Shown here in pieces: positions 16,007 through 24,403 of a stretch of 52,333 bases of DNA (its first letter is position 1; every line of letters begins with the position of its first letter). The notes beneath the pieces were generated by a model. That model searched no databases. It worked only from the letters and a program-made list of their open reading frames with translations, and had not been told where the DNA came from. Location: assembly GCF_000375645.1 (NCBI RefSeq), contig NZ_AQWR01000013.1:1-52333 (forward strand), in the 5' to 3' direction. The DNA is from Porphyromonas bennonis DSM 23058 = JCM 16335. GTDB taxonomy: Bacteria > Bacteroidota > Bacteroidia > Bacteroidales > Porphyromonadaceae. The position numbers were made by a program, and so were the translations under genes.

Positions 16007-17758
16007 TCACAACTTCCAGGCGACAGCCCTCTGGTACTCGTCCCACATCAAGCGGTAGGTGCCATTTCGCTCCATAAGCTCATCGTGTGTCCCCTCCTCC
16101 ACGATCGTTCCCTCCTTCATCACCACAATGCTGTCGGCGTGGCGTACCGTCGTGAGGCGGTGGGCGATCATCAGCACAGTTTTCCCTCTCGTGAGTCGGG
16201 TGAGAGCCTGGCGGATCAGGTGCTCGTTCTCCGGGTCGGCAAAGGCTGTCGCCTCATCGAGCACAACGATCGGGGCGTCCTTAAGAATGGCTCGCGCAAG
16301 CACGATGCGTTGCATCTCGCCACCGGAGAGATAAGTTCCTTCGGCACCGACGAGCGTATTGAGTCCCTCAGGAAGTCGATTGAGGATCTCTCGGCTCTGA
16401 GAGAGGTCGATAGCCCTGTTGACCTCCTCAAGTGTCGCATCTGGAGAGCCATACCTGACGTTTTCGAGAATGGTGGTCTTGAAGAGGCGAGTATTCTGGA
16501 AGACAAAGGAGACACTTTTCATCAGTTTCTCCGGTGACATCTTCCTCACGTCTACACCACCGACTAACACCCGTCCTCCGGTCGTGTCCCAGAAACGCGG
16601 TATCAGCCGTGCAAGGGTGGTCTTACCACTTCCAGATGGCCCCACGAGGGCAATTGTCTTCCCCTCTGGGACGTTGAGGGTGACGTGGCTGACAGCGTCC
16701 TCCTTTGCGCCCTCATAACGGAAGGAGACATCCTCCAAAGACACACTGTAACCCTTTGGCTCCAGAGTTGTCTCTACGGTAGGAAGGGGAGCCGTCTCCG
16801 TCAGCCCCTCCAAGCGGCGGATCGCCTCTCCGCAGAGGAAGAAGTCCTGCGACAAATAGGCGCAGCGCATAATACTGAGAGCGATGACCGGTGTGATCAG
16901 GACGTAGAGAAACATATCCGAGATCACCACCACAGGATCTCCTCCGTGACCAATGAGGATGATTGCCACCGGGACGAGGACGAAAGCAAAGGCACTCGTC
17001 AACACCGTGTAGAGGGACATCGGGCGGCGACAGAGACGCGAATACTTCGTCACGAGATCCCTGTAGTCGATGATGCTAGTGTAGAAGCGCTTGAAGGAGA
17101 AGACCGTCTGCTGGAAGACCTTGACTACCGGGATCCCCCGGACATACTCGACTGCCTCGGCGCTCATACGCTCCTGGGCATCGAGGTACTGCCGCTGAAA
17201 ACCTCCCCTCTCAGCACCCATCATGTATCCCATCAGGCCATAGGAAAGAAGTATCGGGACAAGGGCAGCGAGCCCCAGCTGCCAGTCCACCACGAAGAGG
17301 AGTACAAGGATCCCCAGCGGGGCGACAACGCTGCTCGCGACATCCGGCAGGAGGTGTGCCACAAGCGTGTGCGTCATGCTCGAGTCCTCATCGATGATCT
17401 TCCGCATCCGACCGGTATCCTGACGGTCAAAGAATCCAAGTGGCGTACGCAAAAGGCGATCCATGGCAAATCGACGCATATTCGTCTCCACCCTAAATGC
17501 AGCCAGGTGAGAGAGCATTAGAGCACCGAAGTAGAGCAGCACAGTAGCAACAGAGACGACAAATGCCCACAGGGCATACGATCTGATGGGTGTCTCCGCA
17601 ATGTCTCCACCTGCCGTAAGAAGGGTGCGCACCACCAGCCAGACGAGGACGAAAGGCACCAGCGATAGCAATCCATTGAGCGCCGAGAGGACGATGGAGA
17701 GCGGTATGAGGAGCTTACGCTTACCCATATACTCTCCCAGTTTCTTAAATGTATTCAT
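16007..17758 (-). CDS. ABC exporter half-transporter (TMD-NBD), first gene
   Basis: Type IV half-transporter of 583 aa starting MNTFKKLGEYMGKRKLLIPL. It has about six membrane spans and the coupling-helix region FFDRQDTGRMRKIIDEDSS. The C-terminal ATPase has Walker A GPSGSGKTT, signature LSGGEMQRIVLARAIL and Walker B IVVLDEATAFADPENE; the AFADPENE form after the catalytic Glu, instead of ASLD, is shared with YbtP/Q- and IrtA/B-like proteins as I know them. Switch His in LMIAHRLTT. The gene starts 6 nt after the TetR stop codon. Export versus import cannot be decided from sequence. Confidence 0.9.
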   Translation of the reverse strand: MNTFKKLGEYMGKRKLLIPLSIVLSALNGLLSLVPFVLVWLVVRTLLTAGGDIAETPIRSYALWAFVVSVATVLLYFGALMLSHLAAFRVETNMRRFAMDRLLRTPLGFFDRQDTGRMRKIIDEDSSMTHTLVAHLLPDVASSVVAPLGILVLLFVVDWQLGLAALVPILLSYGLMGYMMGAERGGFQRQYLDAQERMSAEAVEYVRGIPVVKVFQQTVFSFKRFYTSIIDYRDLVTKYSRLCRRPMSLYTVLTSAFAFVLVPVAIILIGHGGDPVVVISDMFLYVLITPVIALSIMRCAYLSQDFFLCGEAIRRLEGLTETAPLPTVETTLEPKGYSVSLEDVSFRYEGAKEDAVSHVTLNVPEGKTIALVGPSGSGKTTLARLIPRFWDTTGGRVLVGGVDVRKMSPEKLMKSVSFVFQNTRLFKTTILENVRYGSPDATLEEVNRAIDLSQSREILNRLPEGLNTLVGAEGTYLSGGEMQRIVLARAILKDAPIVVLDEATAFADPENEHLIRQALTRLTRGKTVLMIAHRLTTVRHADSIVVMKEGTIVEEGTHDELMERNGTYRLMWDEYQRAVAWKL

Positions 17759-17764
17759 AACTAC

Positions 17765-18397
17765 TTATGTATTAATGGTTTCAAATGGCTTCAACAGCTC
17801 CGTCCACCCCGCCATACTGTAGCGGGAGTATTGATTGAGAGCAAGGTCGATCTCCTCATCCGTATATTCATCGTGCTCCACCAGTTCGGCAAAGATGTGC
17901 GCCCAGGATGAGCAGAGGATATGGATAAGGAAGGGCGATATATTGACCTCCAGATGAGGGTAGCGCTCCTTCATCAGACGCAAATACTCATTCCCTATCT
18001 CCGTCTGAGTGGCAATGATCCGATCCATGAAGTGCTCCAGCGATGACCCCTCGCAGTGGAAAAGCAGAAGGCGAAGCTCCGGGCGGTAAGCCTTGATAAG
18101 CTCCTTCATCCTCAGCTGATGGTCGAGGGAGAGCTCCGGCATCCGGAATACCCTCAGATCAAGGAAATCCTTGTCGTTGTGCGCTGAGAGATACCTGTCC
18201 AGCTCCTTGAGCAACGGGGCAAGGACAGCACGGAATAGGGCATCCTTGTCAGTAAAGTACCTGTAAATCGTGCCCACCGCCACGCCAGACCGCTTCGCTA
18301 TGGTGCGAATCGAAGTCTCTCGCACGCCGTGCTCGATGAATTCCTCGCGTGCGACCGTCACAATGAGCCGACGGACCTCTTCCTTCAGATACTGCAT
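17765..18397 (-). CDS. TetR family transcriptional regulator
   Basis: A 210-aa repressor with an N-terminal helix-turn-helix, TSIRTIAKRSGVAVGTIYRYF, then KDALF, and a variable ligand-binding C terminus. The start MQYLKEEVRRLIV was chosen. An in-frame ATG 60 nt further upstream (18457) falls inside a terminator-like hairpin and adds an untypical Cys/Arg-rich extension. First gene of the operon with the two ABC half-transporters (6-nt gap), so it most likely controls that operon in response to the exported compound. The ligand is unknown. Confidence 0.9.
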   Translation of the reverse strand: MQYLKEEVRRLIVTVAREEFIEHGVRETSIRTIAKRSGVAVGTIYRYFTDKDALFRAVLAPLLKELDRYLSAHNDKDFLDLRVFRMPELSLDHQLRMKELIKAYRPELRLLLFHCEGSSLEHFMDRIIATQTEIGNEYLRLMKERYPHLEVNISPFLIHILCSSWAHIFAELVEHDEYTDEEIDLALNQYSRYSMAGWTELLKPFETINT

Positions 18398-18441
18398 CTC
18401 AGTGGGTGTCTCAGAAGTGAATGTTGCTCGTCTTTGTTCAC

Positions 18442-18477
18442 AAAAAAAGCGCACCATTCGATGAGCGAATGGTGCGC
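18442..18477 (-). terminator. Terminator-like hairpin in the tetR leader
   Basis: On the minus strand GCGCACCATTCG pairs perfectly with CGAATGGTGCGC (12 bp, 5-nt loop), immediately followed by seven T. It has full intrinsic-terminator form. It lies between the predicted promoter (18550-18580) and the chosen tetR start (18397), with no upstream minus-strand gene to terminate. It could be an attenuator, or the palindrome could serve as an operator. Confidence 0.75.
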
Positions 18478-18549
18478 CTTTTCAGGGGTGATCACGGGGA
18501 GTGCCCGCATAGGAATTCTTCTTCTCATTAGCCTCTAATATAATCGGTA

Positions 18550-18580
18550 CGAAGGTACCACGGCTTACTTCTCCCGTCAA
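18550..18580 (-). promoter_or_regulatory. Probable promoter of the tetR-ABC operon
   Basis: On the minus strand TTGAC is followed after 23 nt by TACCTTCG (one mismatch to TAnnTTTG). The predicted start is near 18543, giving a leader of about 145 nt that contains the terminator-like hairpin. Confidence 0.5.
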
Positions 18581-18659
18581 TACTCTCTTTCTATGATTTT
18601 GGAGTATCACGTGAAAGTCCACCGCACGCCGGCGTACGGCAAGGAAGCTAAGGCGAGAC

Positions 18660-18691
18660 TTGTGTCATCTACTCACTTTTAGGTATATTTG
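18660..18691 (+). promoter_or_regulatory. Probable rubrerythrin promoter
   Basis: TATATTTG (18684-18691) is a perfect -7 element, with TTG at 18660, 24 nt upstream. The leader is about 57 nt. Confidence 0.6.
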
Positions 18692-18754
18692 TGCAGTAAA
18701 ACTTTATTATGAGGACGCAAAGTCGAAACATTTATCACAACAGTTTTATATAAT

Positions 18755-19342
18755 ATGGACAAGAAAAGTATCAAGGGGACTGAGACAGAGAAGAACCTGC
18801 TGAAGGCATTCGCAGGCGAGTCTCAGGCACGCAATCGCTACCACTTCTCCGAGAGCGTTGCTCGCGAGGAGGGCTATGGTCAGATCGCAGACTTCTTCAA
18901 GCAGACAGCAGACCAGGAGCGCATGCACGCCAAGATGCTCTTCTCTCACCTCGAGGGAGGAGAGGTAGAGATCACCGCCGGCTACCCCGCAGGCAAGATC
19001 GGCACCACGCGTGAGAATCTCCAGCTCGCCATCGCCGGTGAGCATGAGGAGTGGACCCATATGTACCCCACCATGGCCGACAAGGCTGAGGAGGAGGGCT
19101 TCAAGGAGATTGCCACTCTGATGCGCAACATCGTCAAGTCTGAGAAGGAGCACGAGCGCATCTACCAGCTCTTCCTCGATCGTCTCGAGAAGGATGACCT
19201 CCTGAAGGAGGAGGAAGAGGTAGAGTGGAAGTGCCGCGTCTGTGGCTTTGTCTTCAAGGGCAAGGTACCTCCCACGAAGTGCCCCATCTGCAAGCATCCG
19301 CAGGGCTACTTCGAGCGCATCTCTGACGCTCCGGTGATCTGA
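18755..19342 (+). CDS. rbr: Rubrerythrin
   Basis: Non-haem di-iron peroxidase that reduces hydrogen peroxide in anaerobes using reduced rubredoxin-type donors. The 195-residue protein has the ferritin-like four-helix domain with carboxylate/His ligands in AFAGESQARNRY, QTADQERMHAKM, AGEHEEW and KSEKEHERIY. The C-terminal rubredoxin domain has CRVCGFVFKG and CPICKHPQGYF, supplying four iron-binding cysteines. The length is standard. It is a single-gene unit with its own promoter and terminator, as expected for an oxidative-stress gene in an obligate anaerobe. Confidence 0.97.
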   Translation: MDKKSIKGTETEKNLLKAFAGESQARNRYHFSESVAREEGYGQIADFFKQTADQERMHAKMLFSHLEGGEVEITAGYPAGKIGTTRENLQLAIAGEHEEWTHMYPTMADKAEEEGFKEIATLMRNIVKSEKEHERIYQLFLDRLEKDDLLKEEEEVEWKCRVCGFVFKGKVPPTKCPICKHPQGYFERISDAPVI

Positions 19343-19387
19343 TAAGCGATCCCCGAGAGCTCAGCTGAGCTCCTGACAACACTAAGT

Positions 19388-19426
19388 GCAGCATCATAGG
19401 TCCCCGACCTATGGTGCTGCTTTTTT
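19388..19426 (+). terminator. Terminator after rubrerythrin
   Basis: GCAGCATCATAGGT pairs with ACCTATGGTGCTGC (one G-U) around CCCCG, followed by six T. Confidence 0.92.
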
Positions 19427-19429
19427 GTA

Positions 19430-20137
19430 CCCTAGACCGAAGCATAAGACCAAGCCGGGCAGGCACCGCGCTGAGACATGGACCATCCGCAACAGAGCAA
19501 GCGCTACAAGGGCTTGTGGATAGAGCGAAATCTATTTGCGGTAATAGATAAACGACAATCCGGGAGAGGAGACAGACGACACCTCGGCTCCTGATCCGGC
19601 GATGAGGTGAAGCGACACAACGAGAGCAAGACGACGACTGCGCCGACAGAGACGCCCCTGCCCCTAAGTGTGCAAGGAAAGGCAGCACACTTCGGTCAGA
19701 AAAGATCAGATCGTGGGTGAGGAGAAAATAAAAACCCGATCCGGGTGGGAAAGATCAGCGGACGAGCACCTGCCCGAAGCGGGTCCAGAGGCGACGGCTC
19801 ACACCTATATATATGACCACAGTCGGGTGCTGTGAGGATCAAGCTTGGATATATTATTAAATTACTTACTAATTAGACTCATATTAGACAGAAAAAGAAT
19901 TATACCAGGTTTGGACGAATGAATATTAGTTTAGCATCTATAATTCAAAAAGTTTAGCTATCTTAGCACCCAGATAAGCCATAGCACTTCACTTTCTCGG
20001 CAGAGGTCAGGAAGCTGAAGCACCGGCAAGTCACCGTACAGGACCCTCGCCACGAGGGTCACCACACCATTCACCACCGATCGGCTCTCGAGTGTTACTC
20101 GAGGCGGCGGTCGACAGAAACCTTAAGCCACCAACGT
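19430..20137. other. Long gene-free region upstream of the amino-sugar locus
   Basis: About 700 bp without a credible coding sequence. It holds one 16-bp palindrome unit (CTATTTGCGGTAATAG, 19532-19547), then an AT-rich stretch (about 19845-19970). The last ~165 nt form a C/G-rich leader. A TATCTTAG at 19959-19966 is a weak -7 candidate with no good -33. The leader contains hairpins GACCCTCG/CGAGGGTC (20042-20060) and CTCGAG/CTCGAG (20087-20103). No riboswitch class was recognised. Confidence 0.55.
19532..19547. repeat. 16-bp palindrome, degenerate single copy
   Basis: CTATTTGCGGTAATAG differs from the perfect unit CTATTACCGGTAATAG at two positions. The sequence 22 bp upstream ends in ATAGAG and may be a decayed second unit. 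Confidence 0.65.
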
Positions 20138-21592
20138 ATGTCACCTTACTTAGTACTTGGTCTGACACTGGGATACTTCCTCCTGATGTTCCTCGTCTCC
20201 TACAGGGCGGGGCGCGAGGCGGACAATGCGGGATTCTTCATCGGAAACCGGTCCAATAACTGGATGGTCGTCGCGATAGCGATGATCGGCTCGGGCATCA
20301 GCGGCGTCACCTTTGTCTCCGTCCCGGGGATGGTCTCCGGCAGCAGCATGGCCTACCTGCAGATGGCGCTCGGCTTCATCGTAGGGCAGGCGCTGATCGC
20401 CTTTGTCCTGGTGCCGCTCTTCTACCGCATCAAGCTCTTCTCCATCTATGAGTACCTGCGGGATCGCTTCGGGATGACGAGCTACAAGACCGGAGCGTGG
20501 CTCTTCTTTGTCTCCAAGATGCTCGGTGCCTCGGTGCGGATCTTCCTCGTCGTGCTGACGATGCAGCTGCTGGTATTTGACCCGCTGGGGCTGCCCTTCC
20601 TCCTCAATGTCCTGATGACGATCGCCTTTGTCTGGATCTACACCTTCTTCGGCGGAGTGAAGAGTATCGTCAGCGTCGATGTGCTCAAGACGATCTGCCT
20701 CGTCGCCTCTGTCGTCCTCTCGATCGTCTTCATCGCCAAGGGGCTGGGGCTCGACTTCGGTGGCGTGGTGACGACGATCCGGGAGAGTCAGATGTCGAGG
20801 GTCTTCTTCTTTGACGACATCAATGACGGGCGCTACTTCTGGAAGCAATTCCTCGCCGGCGCCTTCACCATGGTGGCGACGACGGGACTGGATCAGGACA
20901 TGATGCAGCGCAACCTTAGCTGCAAGAGCGACACGGAGGCGCGGCGAAATATGATCGTCAGCTCGATCTTCCAATTCTTTGTCATCGCCCTCTTCCTCAT
21001 GCTCGGAGTGCTGCTCTACACCTACGCTGAGCAGATGGGCATCCAGCTGCCGGAGAGCAGCGACCAGGTCTTCCCCTTCCTCGCTACGGGTGACTTCTTC
21101 CCGGAGATCGTCGGGATCCTCTTCATCATCGGCCTTGTGGCGGCAGCCTTCCCGGCAGCCGGCTCGGCGCTGACCGCCCTCACCACCTCCTTTACCATCG
21201 ACATCCTGGGGGCGAAGGAGAAGGAGGAGAAGCGCCTCGAGAAGACCCGCAAGTGGGTCCATGTGGGGATGGCACTGCTGATGGGCGTATGTATCATCGC
21301 CTTCGAGATACTCAATAACACCTCTGTCATCAATGCCGTCTACGTCCTCTCCAGCTACACCTACGGCCCGCTGCTGGGACTCTTCACCTTCGGCATCATC
21401 TCCAAGCGGCGGGTGCGCGACCGTCTGATCCCCATCGTGGTGATCCTGTCGCCGATCCTCTGCTACATCCTCGACAGCAACTCGGTAGAGTGGTTTGGCG
21501 GCTACCACTTCAGCTACGAGATCCTGATCATCAACGCCCTCTTCACGATGCTGGGGCTGCTGATCTGTAGTCATAAGGCGGAGAAGGCATGA
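20138..21592 (+). CDS. Sodium:solute symporter (SSS family), probable amino-sugar importer
   Basis: Inner-membrane symporter of 484 aa with about 13 hydrophobic spans. The SSS signature region is FFIGNRSNNWMVVAIAMIGSGISGVTFVSVPG near the N terminus, with FSIYEYLRDRFG and a TTGLDQDMMQRNL loop further on. It is the first gene of a tightly coupled unit: its stop overlaps the next start (ATGA), and the unit includes a kinase and MurQ. That context makes MurNAc and/or GlcNAc the best substrate guess, the role played by MurT in the murT-murK-murQ cluster of Tannerella forsythia. Sialic acid or another sugar cannot be excluded from sequence alone. Confidence 0.88.
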   Translation: MSPYLVLGLTLGYFLLMFLVSYRAGREADNAGFFIGNRSNNWMVVAIAMIGSGISGVTFVSVPGMVSGSSMAYLQMALGFIVGQALIAFVLVPLFYRIKLFSIYEYLRDRFGMTSYKTGAWLFFVSKMLGASVRIFLVVLTMQLLVFDPLGLPFLLNVLMTIAFVWIYTFFGGVKSIVSVDVLKTICLVASVVLSIVFIAKGLGLDFGGVVTTIRESQMSRVFFFDDINDGRYFWKQFLAGAFTMVATTGLDQDMMQRNLSCKSDTEARRNMIVSSIFQFFVIALFLMLGVLLYTYAEQMGIQLPESSDQVFPFLATGDFFPEIVGILFIIGLVAAAFPAAGSALTALTTSFTIDILGAKEKEEKRLEKTRKWVHVGMALLMGVCIIAFEILNNTSVINAVYVLSSYTYGPLLGLFTFGIISKRRVRDRLIPIVVILSPILCYILDSNSVEWFGGYHFSYEILIINALFTMLGLLICSHKAEKA

Positions 21593-22743
21593 GTAAAGAG
21601 CAGTCCAAGGGGCGCATCGTCGCGATCGACCTGATGCGCGGGATGACAGTCGCCGGAATGATCCTCGTGAATAACCCCGGCTCCTGGGGGCATATGTACG
21701 CTCCTCTGCAGCATGCAGAGTGGACCGGGCTGACACCGACGGACCTGGTCTTCCCCTTCTTCCTCTTCATCATGGGAGTGTCGATGTACCTCAGCCTCTC
21801 CAAGAGTCACTTCACCCTCAATAGACAGACGGGGTGGAAGGTACTCCGCCGGACGCTCCTGCTCTGCCTCATCGGCTGGGTGGTGGGCTTCGTGGCGGTC
21901 TTCCTGAGACGGTGGTTCCACCCCGATCCGGAGGCTGATCTCACGGAGCGGCTGCTCCATGCGGTGGACTACCTCCCCCACATGCGGATCTCCGGGGTAT
22001 TTGTCCGGCTGGGCCTCACCTACGGACTGGGGGCGTTGCTCCTGATGACGATCCCACACAAGCGGTTGCCGGCACTCATCGGTGCGACGCTGGCGGGATA
22101 CGCGCTGCTCCTGCTCTTGGGGGATGGGTACGTCTACGGACCGGAGAACATCCTCTCCCGGATCGACCGCGCCATCCTGACGGAGAACCATATGTACTCC
22201 GACAACGGCATCGACCCTGAGGGACTGGTAAGCACCATCCCCGCCGTGATGCAGGTGCTGATCGGCAGCCTCGTAGGCGAGCGCATGATGCGTCATGAGG
22301 GCGACCGAAGGATCCTAGGGCTGCTCATCTCAGGGCTCTTGATGGCCCTCGTCGGCTACCTGCTCTCCGGCTGGCTCCCGGTAAGCAAGAAGATCTGGTC
22401 CCCCACCTTTGTCCTCATCACCTGCGGACTGGGGGCGACCCTGCTGGGTCTGCTCGTCTGGCTGACGGAGGAGCGGGGTGGCGAGAGATACCTCGCATTC
22501 TTCCGTCCCTTTGGAGCCAATGCACTCTTCTCCTACCTCGCCTCGACGGTGCTCTGCCTGCTCTTCCTCTACATCCCCGTGACGTCGGATGGACTCGGTA
22601 TCGCCGGGCTGTCATGGCGTCTGCTCTCGGGAGCGATAGCCGAGCCGAAGCTCGCCTCTCTCACCTACTCACTGATATTCCTGGGCATCAATTGGCTGAT
22701 CGCCCATACGTTATATAAGAAAAACATATTCATCAAGCTATGA
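21589..22743 (+). CDS. NagX/HGSNAT-like membrane acyltransferase (DUF5009 type)
   Basis: Polytopic membrane protein of 384 aa related to heparan-alpha-glucosaminide N-acetyltransferase (HGSNAT) and bacterial NagX. It begins with the family hallmark RIVAIDLMRGMTVAGMILVNNPGSW (about residues 9-33). TPTDLVFPFFLFIMGVSMYLS, about ten further hydrophobic spans and a late FGANALFSYLAS follow. Family members move acetyl groups across the membrane onto glucosamine. Overlaps of four bases with both neighbours (ATGA) show translational coupling to the symporter and the sugar kinase. A role in re-acetylating de-N-acetylated amino sugars before catabolism is plausible but inferred. Confidence 0.85.
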   Translation: MSKEQSKGRIVAIDLMRGMTVAGMILVNNPGSWGHMYAPLQHAEWTGLTPTDLVFPFFLFIMGVSMYLSLSKSHFTLNRQTGWKVLRRTLLLCLIGWVVGFVAVFLRRWFHPDPEADLTERLLHAVDYLPHMRISGVFVRLGLTYGLGALLLMTIPHKRLPALIGATLAGYALLLLLGDGYVYGPENILSRIDRAILTENHMYSDNGIDPEGLVSTIPAVMQVLIGSLVGERMMRHEGDRRILGLLISGLLMALVGYLLSGWLPVSKKIWSPTFVLITCGLGATLLGLLVWLTEERGGERYLAFFRPFGANALFSYLASTVLCLLFLYIPVTSDGLGIAGLSWRLLSGAIAEPKLASLTYSLIFLGINWLIAHTLYKKNIFIKL

Positions 22744-23588
22744 TACTAATCGCCGACAGTGGGTCCACCAAGACGGAGTGGACCGCTATGGATGATCTGA
22801 CGGGGGAAGTGACGGGACACGCCTACACGAAGGGGCTCAATCCCTACTTCGTCACCGAGGAGGAGATCCGGGATGAGATCCGGACAAAGCTCCTGCCGAT
22901 GCTCCCCGTGGACTGCTTCACGAGGATCTACTTCTACGGATCCGGAGCGAGGGACGAGAAGCAACCGATGATCCGTCAGGCCATCAGCAGTCTGCTGGTA
23001 GGCGAGGTGACGGTAACGACCGACATGCTCGGTGCTGCCCGCGCCCTCTGCGGTCACGAGCCCGGCATCGTCTGCATCCTCGGCACCGGCGCCAATTCCT
23101 GCCGCTACGACGGCGAGGCGATCGTCGCCAACGTCCCCCCGCTCGGCTACATCCTCGGCGACGAGGGTAGCGGCGCGGTCCTCGGCAAGCACTTCATCGC
23201 CGACCTCCTCAAGGGACTGCTCCCGGAGAGCGTCGAGAGAGACTTCGAGGAGACCTATCCGGAGATCACCACCGCCACCGTCCTTGAGCGGGTCTATAAG
23301 GAGTCACAGCCCAATCGCTTCCTCGCCTCGCTCGCTCCCTTTATCCGTAAACAGATCGACGTACCTGAGGTGCGGTCGATGGTCGGGGAGTGCTTCCGCT
23401 CATTCTTCAGGAGAAATGTGAAGCTCTACGACAACTGGGAGACCACGCCGGTCCACTTCGTTGGCTCCATTGCGCACAACTTCCACGCTGTCCTCGAGGA
23501 AGCAGCCGAGGCAGAGGGCATACATCTCGGACAGGTCCTCTCCGTACCGATGGAGGGGCTGGTTCGCTACCACACGATCAAGAAATGA
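22740..23588 (+). CDS. BadF/BadG-type N-acetylhexosamine kinase (MurK-like)
   Basis: Cytoplasmic sugar kinase of the ASKHA fold, 282 aa. The first phosphate loop is ILIADSGSTKTEWTA at residues 2-16, the second VCILGTGANSCRYDG, and GYILGDEGSGAVLGK follows. This family includes GlcNAc kinases and MurK, which phosphorylates MurNAc (and GlcNAc) at position 6. Because murQ starts inside its stop codon (ATGA), the product is most likely MurNAc 6-phosphate, the substrate of MurQ. Kinase plus symporter replaces the PTS route used by enterobacteria. Confidence 0.88.
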   Translation: MILIADSGSTKTEWTAMDDLTGEVTGHAYTKGLNPYFVTEEEIRDEIRTKLLPMLPVDCFTRIYFYGSGARDEKQPMIRQAISSLLVGEVTVTTDMLGAARALCGHEPGIVCILGTGANSCRYDGEAIVANVPPLGYILGDEGSGAVLGKHFIADLLKGLLPESVERDFEETYPEITTATVLERVYKESQPNRFLASLAPFIRKQIDVPEVRSMVGECFRSFFRRNVKLYDNWETTPVHFVGSIAHNFHAVLEEAAEAEGIHLGQVLSVPMEGLVRYHTIKK

Positions 23589-24403
23589 GTACCGACTTCA
23601 CCAATATCACCGAGTCCGCCTCCCTCTACGACCACTTAGAGGATAAGAGTACGCTCGAGCTGCTCACGGACATCAATCGCGAGGACCACAAGATCGCCGA
23701 TGCAGTCTCGGACGTGATCCCCGCCATAGCCGCCCTCGTGGACGACATCCTGCCGAGGATGGAGCGAGGCGGTCGAGTCTTCTACATCGGCGCAGGCACC
23801 AGCGGACGTCTCGGCGTCCTCGACGCCTCCGAGATCCCGCCCACCTACGGCATGCCGCCGACGCTCTTCATCGGTCTGATCGCCGGCGGAGACTATGCCC
23901 TCCGGCACCCGGTGGAGAATGCGGAGGACATCGCCGACCAGGCCTGGGCGGATATGTCCGCCTACGACATCGGGGAGGACGACTCCGTCATCGGCATCGC
24001 CGCCAGCGGCACCACACCCTACGTCCTCGGCGGACTCAGGGAAGCCAATCGCAGGGGGCTCGTCACCGGAGGTATCACCTCCAACCCCGGCTCCCCCATC
24101 GCCCTCACCGCCAAGCACCCCATCGTCACCGTCGTCGGACCGGAGTACGTCACAGGCAGCTCCCGCATGAAGAGCGGCACGGCGCAGAAGATGGTGCTCA
24201 ATATGATCTCCAGCTCTCTCATGATCCACATGGGTCGCGTGGAGGGCAATCGCATGGTCGACATGCAGCTGAGTAATAAGAAATTAGTCGAGCGCGGCAC
24301 CCGCATGCTGATGGACTACTACGACTGGGCCCACGACCGGGCTCAGTCGGAGCTCCTCGAGGCAGGATCCGTCCGCGCCGTCCTGGACAAGTATACCAAG
24401 TGA
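23585..24403 (+). CDS. murQ: N-acetylmuramic acid 6-phosphate etherase
   Basis: MurQ removes D-lactate from MurNAc 6-phosphate, giving GlcNAc 6-phosphate. The 272-aa SIS-domain protein starts MSTDFTNITESASLYDHLE and carries VFYIGAGTSGRLGVLDASEIPPTYG. The Glu in DASE is residue 83, the same number as the catalytic Glu83 of E. coli MurQ. GIAASGTTPYVLG and VTGSSRMKSGTAQKMVLN are further family signatures. The start overlaps the kinase stop; a longer reading frame into the kinase gene was rejected. The product feeds NagA/NagB, which are not in this window. Confidence 0.97.
   Translation: MSTDFTNITESASLYDHLEDKSTLELLTDINREDHKIADAVSDVIPAIAALVDDILPRMERGGRVFYIGAGTSGRLGVLDASEIPPTYGMPPTLFIGLIAGGDYALRHPVENAEDIADQAWADMSAYDIGEDDSVIGIAASGTTPYVLGGLREANRRGLVTGGITSNPGSPIALTAKHPIVTVVGPEYVTGSSRMKSGTAQKMVLNMISSSLMIHMGRVEGNRMVDMQLSNKKLVERGTRMLMDYYDWAHDRAQSELLEAGSVRAVLDKYTK

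Noticed and set aside
16007-16046. Longer start for the second ABC half-transporter
   Set aside because: It would overlap the end of the upstream ABC gene, and the added residues are not transporter-like; the ATG at 15953 gives a normal N terminus.
20150-21736. 528-codon antisense frame opposite the symporter gene
   Set aside because: Composition is almost all charged and His-rich, as expected for the reverse of a hydrophobic protein gene. The plus-strand protein is a clear SSS family member.
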